A stretch of 64,000 nucleotides of DNA from Coniferiporia sulphurascens (lineage: Eukaryota > Basidiomycota > Agaricomycetes > Hymenochaetales > Hymenochaetaceae). This document shows, piece by piece, positions 56,330 through 64,000 of this stretch. The stretch covers positions 62,001 through 126,000 of the forward strand of contig NBBA01000017.1 of NCBI GenBank assembly GCA_002794785.1, in the 5' to 3' direction. A program made the translations under genes and the position numbers. The notes under the pieces were generated by a model. It was given only the letters and a program-made list of their open reading frames with translations. It had not been told where the DNA came from and made no database searches. How positions within the stretch are numbered: position 1 is the stretch's first letter; every line of letters starts with the position of its first letter.

Positions 56330-58270
56330 GAGGTGCAAGGAAATTTTCTTCGGACTATATGCGCCGCCGAGAAGGGAAACTAGATTACTAACTAGATTAC
56401 TAATCGCCTTCAAGCTGTATTTCCCAACACGATGTTTGCGAGTGAGGTCGGTGGGCTTCAAGTTTTCAAGATAATAAGGACGCTCTGAAGACCGCGCTTT
56501 ATATCTCAACGAACAGAATATTCGGGTATATTAGTAATACCTTGAGTCGGGGGGAAGCCAAAAAGAATTCGTCCATCCGTCAGAGGGGGAAACTTGACTG
56601 AAGGAAATGTAAATCCGTTGACGTGGGTTAAGGTTAGAGAACTAAAAAATGCTCGTAGAAAACCGTGAGTAAAAGTGACAAGAATGTACACGGCGGCACA
56701 TAGAGCAACTTTCGTCGCAATATAGATTTAAATTACAGAACCGCCTTGTTGCGTGCATCTCACTCTGTCTCCTCCGACGGCCCGTTCAATATTTTTCGAA
56801 TTCCGTGAGCGTTTGAAACAAACGCACTTCGAACTCCATGAGTAATATATCGATCCATCTTTTCGGAAACACGAGAAAAAACAAAGCCGGAGTGTCGCAT
56901 TGCGTTTTACAGCTCGACACCCTCGTAATTTTCTCTGGCCAGCCCTTTCCGGGCCGGCTCTGTCAACAGGCTATGGTAAGTGTGGTATTTGTGTTTAAGT
57001 ACGCGTACGCCAACAGCAAGCTCTAGTTCCATAACGCAATGCGTGGCCTCGCCCGTGTCGATGGGCAAGTACCTTTCCGGGCTCGTCCTGCGTGTGAAGT
57101 GGATTTCTGAGGAGTTGAGTCCCCCGAGCACGCGGACCACCCATAATCTGCACCTCTGGGAGAATCCGTTACAAGACGAACTTTTTTACCATACGCAATA
57201 CACTGACAATTCGTCTCGAAGATGTTGCATGCCCTGCTACCGGCATCGGGTCACAATATGGCCGATCCGGGGCACGTAGCTTAGTTCCTGCCCCTGCGAA
57301 AAAAGAACTCGGCCGCAGACTCACAGCGGCTTTCGGACAGCAGCAAGAGAAAGTCAGAAGTTTCTGGTTTGCATTATTATTTGTTCCAAATTTTTAAGCC
57401 CCCTTGCTCCTCGGGAGAAGTCAGCAGGACGAAATGGCGGTATATGAAGCGCTTGCTGCGCCGTCTCAGGCACTCTACTAGCACCGCATACCAGGACGAC
57501 TGAACGGAGACCGGCATTAACAGGTGGAATTGATGGAAAATCTGAGCTAATCGCAAAACATACCTCCACCGTGACGTGGGAACGTAAAGAACAGAACGAA
57601 GTCCTGAACACGCGAATATCATGTCACCTAAAGTCGAAAAGAACAATTACCCATGGCACCTGGGAGCTCGTCTGTTGCTGTATTCCACGACTCGTCTTCG
57701 GCTCCGCGCTGGGCTGTCTATGAAACATACTACATAGAAGTCATCATGCCAAAAAGTTTTGAGTCCGGACCGCCCCCTTGTATTCTCTGCACTAACCGAA
57801 GCAGGTGGACGTAGAGACCACATGATAGGACTAAGTGGCAGGACAGGCGATGGGAGACAAAAATGATCGTATGGTGCTAAAAACACCGCGATTGATGAAT
57901 AGAAGTAAGGCATGAAAAGGCCATCTTTGTGAGGCGATTACCAGGAAGCCTGACTTGGACCCAGTATAATTTTTGCGGCGGACACGGTGGATGTGCGAAC
58001 CCAAGACCTCGCTTAACATTGACCTTCGAAAGTTCGAATAGGAAGTTGTGGTGGCAAATTCTGTTTAAATGGTCCGAGTCCGCTCGGGGGCAGATTGAGA
58101 TTCAAGGTCAAACTTGAACATTCAGGTGACATACCTGCCAGTATTTGTTCTCCGCATATTTCCACTAAGCGCTCTATTCAGCAGCGGCCCGGCGTTATTT
58201 TCGCGTGGCTGCGATCACGGCTGAATTTTGTCTCGGTTTTTGTCAGGCAAAAAGCTGGAGACCTGAAGGG

Positions 58271-58276
58271 TATAAA
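58271..58276 (+). promoter_or_regulatory. TATA box of the second polygalacturonase gene
   Basis: TATAAA starts 97 nt upstream of the start codon, exactly as in copy 1. The flanking block (GGTATAAAGGG) is similar as well. Confidence 0.75.
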
Positions 58277-58367
58277 GGGCCAACATTTAGCAGGATGGAA
58301 AGACAGCCTCACACCAGGGCTATCGTTTTTCTGCTCGAAACCGCCCCAGTTGCTCGATCCTGACACG

Positions 58368-60032
58368 ATGTGGAAGCTTCTAACTGCATTCGTCTTCGCC
58401 TCCATCTCTGCCGCCAATGCGGCCTCAGATTGTACCGGGACCATCAGTTCTCTGGACGATGTCAGTGACGCGGAGGATTGTACGACAATCAACATCGACG
58501 CTTTCACTGTGCCGGCCGGAGAGACTTTCAAGCTTGAAGTCTCAAGCGGAACGACAGTGAACTTGAGTCAGTGATCATGGTGCTCATTTAAACTAGGTTC
58601 AATGCTTTAACCTTCGACATTGCTTACAGAAGGAGACGTTCTGTTCGGCAACAAAAGCTGGGCCGGCCCACTCTTTGAGCTCGGTAAGTGCAAGTCATTT
58701 TACGCTCCTTCGAATGTGCTAATGTATCGGAAAAAGTGGGGGACAGCGTAACCTGTTAGTATAATCTTATTTTTATTTTCAGGTCCTAAGCTAATTTCCC
58801 CCATACTATCAGTCAACGGAAATGGATTCAAGATGGACGGTGGGGGACCATTCTACTGGGTAGGGCATCATTTAAAGCCACCCTCGTCTCGCTAACCGGA
58901 TCATACAGGACGGACAGGGGACAAATGGTGGTGTCACGAAGCCACACCCAATGCTGAAGTACGTAGCCTGAGAGATATACTGTACCCCGTCCTCAAAATT
59001 TTTAGGATTGAGATTTCGGGCACTTTTTCGGACCTCAAAGTCATCAACTCCCCTGCACAGGCAATCAGCGTGGCCAACACTGCAGCGCTTGTTATTTCTA
59101 ACGTCGACATCGATAACTGTGAGTAGTCCTCGCTCCGCTAAAAGAGGTACTTTCCCAATCCCTGGTTCGTTTTCTAGCCCAGGGAGATGCTACAAACTCG
59201 AACAGCGACGGATTGCCCGCAGGCCACAACACAGACGGATTCGACGTTTCCAAGGACGACCTTGTAGGCTTGGCATAGCCCTTTGCGATCGAGATTATCT
59301 CTAACTTTGACTTTCCTTATGTCACAGACCATCAAAGATTGCACGATAAAGAACCAGGATGACTGTCTTGCCATCGGCAAGGGCTCAAACATCGTCTTCT
59401 CTGGTAATACGTGCTCCGGCGGCCACGGTATTTCTATTGGCTCGATCTCGTCGGACGTAACGGTATCGGGCATAGTGATTAGCGGCAACACAATAACCAA
59501 CAGGTGTGTACATATTCGTACCCTTTTTGCGGCACACTACTAAATACCTCCCGACCTTTTTGAATAGTCAACAAGGCCTCCGCATTAAGATGGACGCATC
59601 CGCTTCAGGATCCACCGTCTCCAACATCACATATTCCGTGAGTAATTTCTCAAATACGGAAGACGCCAAGCTGATCATAATCCGCATATTTACAGGGCAA
59701 CACAGGGAGCGGTCTGACAAAGTACGGCATACTTATTACCCAAAGCTACCCCGACAGCGTTGGCACACCCGGAACTGGCGTCACACTCTCTGACGTGAGC
59801 TTCGTAAGTGCCCTAGCAACCCATGGGCAATTTTATCTCTTTCTGACGGGAATTGTCCGATTAGACTGGTTCAAAGACCACCCTTGATGTTGAAAGTACT
59901 GCTACGCGAGTTGTTGTCAATTGCGGCAAGGATGCGTGCACCGGGACGTGGGATTGGGACGAGCTGGATGTTTCGGGCGGCGAAGATAGCAAACTCGTTA
60001 ACTTCGACAGCATCGACGGCGGTACCTACTGA
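58368..60032 (+). CDS. Endopolygalacturonase, GH28 (copy 2)
   Basis: A tandem paralogue of copy 1. Ten exons (58368-58566, 58630-58683, 58813-58859, 58909-58958, 59006-59118, 59178-59263, 59328-59503, 59568-59637, 59696-59803, 59865-60032) give 356 residues. The signal peptide is MWKLLTAFVFASISAANA. Active-site blocks are [26 protein letters not shown] and LRIKMDA. Most differences from copy 1 are conservative (for example KVINSP for KVVNSP, GEDSKLVNF for GDDSVFVNF), while introns differ much more. That is the pattern of purifying selection on both copies after duplication. The enzyme would act outside the cell on pectin. Confidence 0.96.
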
Positions 60033-60430
60033 GCACGGTTGACCTTCTTTAATTTGGGCACGAACAGACCTGAAACTGGCGAACTGGAGATGGGGTGGCG
60101 ATTTTTGCAAGGTAGTCTTGTAAACACTTTTCGCAGTGTGATTTCATCTGTAGCTGTCGTTCACGCCGACAAAATACATCTTTATTTAACTTGTTAAACC
60201 ATATGCGGACACTTCAGGATACAAATCGTGAAAGAATGAAACAAAATACGATAACAGATGCGGTAAGTGGTTCTAAACTTAACCCAATTGCCAAGCCTGC
60301 GCACATACTGATACACAGAATCCTATTGATACATGAACAGCCGCAGTATCGACGTTCGATGCCGAAAAGGGAAAAATTCTCCAGACGCCAAAAACTCCAG
60401 CTTAATGGCGGGATAGAACTTCTTCGCATG
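60033..60430. other. Convergent 3' region, polygalacturonase 2 and CTU1
   Basis: About 400 bp between facing stop codons. AT-rich; nothing else recognised. Confidence 0.5.
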
Positions 60431-61917
60431 CTATACGGATTGCTCTGTCGAAGTATCCCGTGGTGTACTAGAATCTACCGTCACCGGTACCGCAGGCCCC
60501 GGCCCAGAATGCATTTCAAAGAACGGTATCGTGCGAGTGTTCGCGGGTGCGGGTCCGGAGGCGTCTAGCTTTTTCTTGCCGCGATCGGTCTGCAAGCCGG
60601 GAGAAGAAAAAGGTTACCCTCCGTAAGAAGATTGACACTGGTCAGAGGCAACAGTGATAAACTTACAATGCCAGCATCTGCGATCCCTCGCTCAAGACCT
60701 TCAAGAAGCGTACAGGCCTTGCATAAGGCGTTCGACGACATGTAACCACATCGCTCGCATGTCTCTGCATAACAGAACGTATGTTGTAAGGACACGTAGA
60801 CGGAGAAAAGTGGGTGGAGGGAAGTGCCCTCCCCCAAGCCCATGACGAACGTTGTGTTTTTTGGCCCCTCTTAATCTCCTCGCGTACCTCGAACGCTTCG
60901 CCGGAGTGGATAATGTCGATGATGGCGCTAGGCCGTGCTGCCTCGAGATCCTTCAGGAACACACGCGCATGCCCACGATAGGCATCCGGGGAGTATATGC
61001 ACTCTGTAGAAAAATAGTCTAGACGTTTAAAGTAGGCGTACCTGTAAAGATCCAGTGGTCAATAGATCGGAAAGGGATGAACAGAAATAAAGCGCGTACA
61101 TAACAATTTCTTTCTCGTAAGCGTACTTGAAAGGCTTTGAGCGTTTAATAGTGTCCTCTCCTTGAGTACAGATCATCGTACACCTCCCGAGTCGAGCGAT
61201 ATCGCCACGCATAACTAGGGCCTCGTAAATAACAAGCGGAGACAGGAAGTAGACAAGGGGACTCTACTGTTCATCAGGACTGTCTCAGCAATATCGTCTG
61301 CATTGTGTCCCGTAACAATGTGGTCGACAGCGAGCATAGCGGCTCCGCGGTCGAGCGCTTGTCTCCTAAAGACGCCACAGAATGTGCAGTTATTCTTCTT
61401 GCCGATCTTTGAGACTATTGCATCCATTGTCCAGCCATATAATTCGTCGTAGGATAATATCTTCAAAGGCATGGAATACTGCTCTTGATTGCGCTTGACG
61501 GTCTGTACAGAATAAGATAAGATTGGTAGTGCAAAATCCAATAGATCTGTCTTACTTCGAGCGAATCGTCCCGATAGCCCGTGATTCCCTCGTCAATTGA
61601 CAGCAGAAACAGCTCGAGTCCATATTTATAGCGCTCATTGAGCGTCTTCATGACATATGCGAGAACCGTCGAGTCTACGCTATGTTTTGTCACCACTCGT
61701 TACCAAAATTTACTGATGTCTGCTACTTACCTTTCCCGCCCGATGCGCCAATGGCAACGCGATCCCCTGGCTTAAAAAGATGTGCCTCCATGATCGTGTT
61801 GTGCACCTCGGTCTCGAAGACATAAAAGAAGCATTCTTTGCATATCTGCTGCCCTGTTTTTGGCCGCTTGAGGATGGCACGCGAGACATGACAGAGTGCG
61901 CAGGTTTTAGGAGCCAT
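60431..61917 (-). CDS. NCS6: Cytoplasmic tRNA 2-thiolase CTU1/NCS6
   Basis: Ncs6 (CTU1) with Ncs2 thiolates the wobble uridine 34 of tRNAs Lys, Glu and Gln, using sulphur from Urm1. Seven exons (61731-61917, 61556-61674, 61268-61502, 61100-61214, 60851-61041, 60667-60764, 60431-60589) give 367 residues. The N-terminal zinc motif reads CALCH and CKECFF; the PP-loop ATP motif SGGKDST forms across intron 1; then [54 protein letters not shown] and [11 protein letters not shown]. The C-terminal zinc block is [20 protein letters not shown]. The intron between TQ and TCERC uses donor GTTCGT, as in RPL2. The start is at MAPKTCALC, as in the family. Confidence 0.95.
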
Positions 61918-62142
61918 AGTTTTGTCGGGTAATATAATGGTCAGATCTCTCTAGACACGTTTGATACAGTCGAACAGTCCGAAATTACGAGAGCAGAATG
62001 CAGGCCGGAGAAGGTTAAGCAAGAGTAAGACCCAAAAGTCGAAACAGACTCTGTCGCATATAGTAAGCTGTGCATAGAGCGTGATAAGGCTGCAATAACA
62101 CCCGGGACTGATCCAATCGCCACCCACCACGACAGTTGTGCA
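61918..62142. promoter_or_regulatory. Short divergent promoter, CTU1 and SH3 genes
   Basis: Only 225 bp between the start codons of two genes on opposite strands. No clear TATA box on either strand. Confidence 0.6.
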
Positions 62143-63405
62143 ATGGTGTTCACAAGGCTAGACTCACAGGAAAAGAACGCGTTTTTCGATCTCCTGGATG
62201 AGTACGTGTATTTGATGATTTAAGATGTTCGTGTGATAGACGCTTCCGCGTGCAGATACTTCACCTCGCGTCCCGAGCTCCTCAGTGGCCTCAGCGCGTC
62301 CTCGTCAACCGACGCCAGCTCACCGTCCTTGGGAGGTCTGAACTCGCGCTCAGCGGCCTCCTCAGCGGTCCACAGTGCACTCGCAGCAAACCCAGAGGCG
62401 ACCGCGAACCTTATCTCAGCCGGTCTCAGGCATGGTTCTCAAAACAGTAGCGTGAAGAACAGCCCGTTTGCAAGCGCAGTGCGTACTTCAGCATATGTAC
62501 TCGGTACAGGTGACATTGCAGGTAGTTAATGTGCGTCCCAGGCGTCCGATCCCAACATCGCAAATTCCATCGGCCGCGTTGCTGCCGCCTCACTTGCGTT
62601 TCAGAGTGGGAAGCCGCCCATCGCAGCGCGTAATACTCCTCCTCCACCCGCAGTGCGTAACACGCCGCCTCCGCCTCCTGCTGCGCGTTCTATGCCGCCT
62701 GCGCTTCCCCGGCGTGTGTCTTCCACAGATCAGGAGGAGGAAGACAACTATTCATCGCCTCCTCCGGTCAACACACCTGCTGGGAGGAATACCGGAGGAG
62801 CTCCTGGACTCGTTTCCGGAAAAGTATATCCGATTTATCTCAGTTATTTCTCAAGCTAGAGCTGAATATATATACACTTTTAGTCTTTCGGGGACGTCAA
62901 TATGACCTCTGTCAAGTCCAGTCTGCTTTCTATCAGGCATGGCACCGCGAACAAATCAAAAGCACCGCCTGCTGTTGCTCCACCCATCCCGGCCGCTTTT
63001 GCTAAACGCCAGAACAATTTCGCACCGCCGCCTGTGCGGCGCCTCACTTCAGACGACGCTCCGAGTGTACGGACGCCGAGCCCCGAGCACGAGCCGGAAC
63101 CGGAGGAGCAGGGTGAGTGGGCGGAGGCGTTGTACGATTACAATAGCGGGGTACGTCTTATTTGATACTAACCAGCATAAGTAAAATCAGTGCCATGCTG
63201 ACAATCGCTGCATTTGCAGGAGGCCGGAGACCTGGTGCTCAGCGCACGCGAGCATATCAGGATCGTGTCGAAGGACTCTGATGATTGGTGAGTCGGCATT
63301 TCTCCGTCCTTTCACGTTCTTCCCCACTGACTTTGTCTCAGGTGGACTGGCGAAGTAGACGGGAGAACAGGACTCTTCCCTGCGTCGTATGCAAAGTTAT
63401 TATGA
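62143..63405 (+). CDS. SH3-domain protein, Lsb1/Csh3-type
   Basis: Six exons (62143-62201, 62256-62478, 62542-62823, 62884-63150, 63220-63287, 63342-63405) give 320 residues. The head reads MVFTRLDSQEKNAFFDLLDE YF, an alpha-helical block typical of this family. A Pro-rich middle (NTPPPPPA twice, PPALPRR) can bind SH3 domains. After GKSFGDVNMTSVKSSL and a second Pro-rich segment comes a C-terminal SH3 domain: EWAEALYDYNSGEAGDL, DDWWTGEVDGRTGLFPASY. ALYDY, WW and P-x-x-Y are present. The layout matches yeast Lsb1/Pin3 and fission yeast Csh3, which bind WASP/Las17 and act in actin patches and endocytosis. The role is inferred from the family. Confidence 0.88.
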
Positions 63406-63679
63406 TCCACCTATTAATGCGTTTGCATCTCCCTTAAAATTTTGGGCTTGTCAATTAAATTCCGTTAGCGGGGCATTGGCCATCTGTGTTACTCTGTAGA
63501 ATCTTCTGTATTGCAGGTGTACATACAATGCACAATATTCTGTATTTGTAATTTTTTGTAATGCACGAGTTTTTTTAGTAGGCGTGCGAACGAGATATCA
63601 AGCGTTCACAATGATCGACATCGAAATTTGACTAGCGGCTTTCGTCAAGCCGAGTGCCAGTAATTCATTCCCGTTTGCC

Positions 63680-64000
63680 ATGCCTAAGGAAAACAGGAAA
63701 CGCGGGAAAAAGCATAAAAAGCCACAACCGGAGGAGGAACGCGTGCACGAGAAGTCTGGCCAGTATCAAGATGATGCGGAACAGCAAGCTGGTCCGTCGT
63801 GGATCGTGGACAGAGGTGCGGCGCACGGGGACGGGGAGGAGCAAGCCAGCTTGGATGCGCCGTTCGGCTTCGTCGATCCAGATGTGAAGGCGTACTTCAG
63901 GACTGTCGACAACAAGCTGCGCGAATGGCAGGAAGCTAGCGATGATACCGAGCCCGACGTAGACGAGGAGACCGACCCAAACGAAGGTACGCCGGTGCTT
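63680..64000 (+). CDS. NOP9: Nucleolar protein NOP9, 5' part (cut by window edge)
   Basis: The first 107 codons are in the window. MPKENRKRGKKHKKPQPEEE is the basic nucleolar-type start typical of fungal Nop9. GPSWIVDRGAAHGDGEEQ, then DAPFGFVDPDVKAYFRTVDN and KLREWQE match the conserved lead before the pumilio-like repeats. Nop9 binds pre-rRNA near the future 3' end of 18S and guards against early cleavage. The pumilio repeats should lie beyond the right edge; none is inside. No intron is seen in this part. Confidence 0.85.
   Translation, partial: MPKENRKRGKKHKKPQPEEERVHEKSGQYQDDAEQQAGPSWIVDRGAAHGDGEEQASLDAPFGFVDPDVKAYFRTVDNKLREWQEASDDTEPDVDEETDPNEGTPVL

Larger units (their letters stand above)
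55672..58270. other. Intergenic region between the two polygalacturonase genes
   Basis: About 2.6 kb. The left 1 kb is AT-rich and carries a 28-bp direct repeat (56195 and 56302). From about 56750 rightward the sequence is a diverged relative of the DNA upstream of copy 1, rising in similarity near the promoter. No convincing gene is present. Confidence 0.6.

Noticed and set aside
1..64000. CRISPR arrays, prokaryotic operons, phage or integrative elements
   Set aside because: The sequence is intron-rich eukaryotic nuclear DNA; no spaced palindromic repeat array or prokaryotic gene organisation was seen.

Overview
The window is nuclear DNA of a filamentous basidiomycete, most likely an Agaricomycete. 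The evidence is dense protein-coding genes on both strands, many introns of about 50-65 bp that nearly all start GT and end AG, compact intergenic DNA, conserved fungal housekeeping proteins, and secreted pectin- and protein-degrading enzymes suited to a plant-associated saprotroph or pathogen. Gene models here come from reading splice junctions by eye against conserved protein families. No search was run.

Left part (1-13.4 kb): ribosomal protein uL2 (RPL2), the CDC14 phosphatase, uroporphyrinogen decarboxylase (HEM12), a COMPASS Shg1-like protein divergent from it, and a RAD16-type SNF2/RING repair ATPase on the minus strand. Middle (13.7-26.7 kb): two minus-strand genes with an N-terminal WW domain. 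One encodes a very large Q/N-rich repeat protein and the other a short G/P/Y-rich protein with a glycine zipper. Between them sits a complete non-LTR retrotransposon (LINE) with a 14-bp target site duplication, a 20-nt A tail, an intact 1306-residue endonuclease/RT/RNase H ORF2 and an apparently frameshifted zinc-knuckle ORF1.

Right-centre (27.4-48.6 kb): an HMG-box protein divergent from a PNUTS-like PP1 regulator (TFIIS-N domain, KSVTW PP1 motif, terminal CCCH finger), IMP3 of the U3 snoRNP, a LIM-binding-domain (LDB/PtaB-type) co-regulator with a 900-residue low-complexity head, a Pcl/Pho80-type cyclin, a WD40 protein and PIG-F/GPI11. Right end (48.8-64 kb): a secreted serine carboxypeptidase, two tandem endopolygalacturonase genes with matching intron plans and TATA positions, the tRNA thiolase CTU1/NCS6, an SH3 protein of the Lsb1/Csh3 type, and the 5' end of NOP9, cut by the window edge.

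Most of the genes are unrelated housekeeping functions. The clearest organised signals are the LINE, the two flanking WW genes, the duplicated pectinase locus, and several short divergent promoters (HEM12/Shg1 about 295 bp, CTU1/SH3 about 225 bp). No wholly new multi-gene system was found. The least ordinary items are the giant WW repeat protein, the LINE ORF1/ORF2 arrangement with a 3' hairpin, and a GC-AG intron in IMP3.
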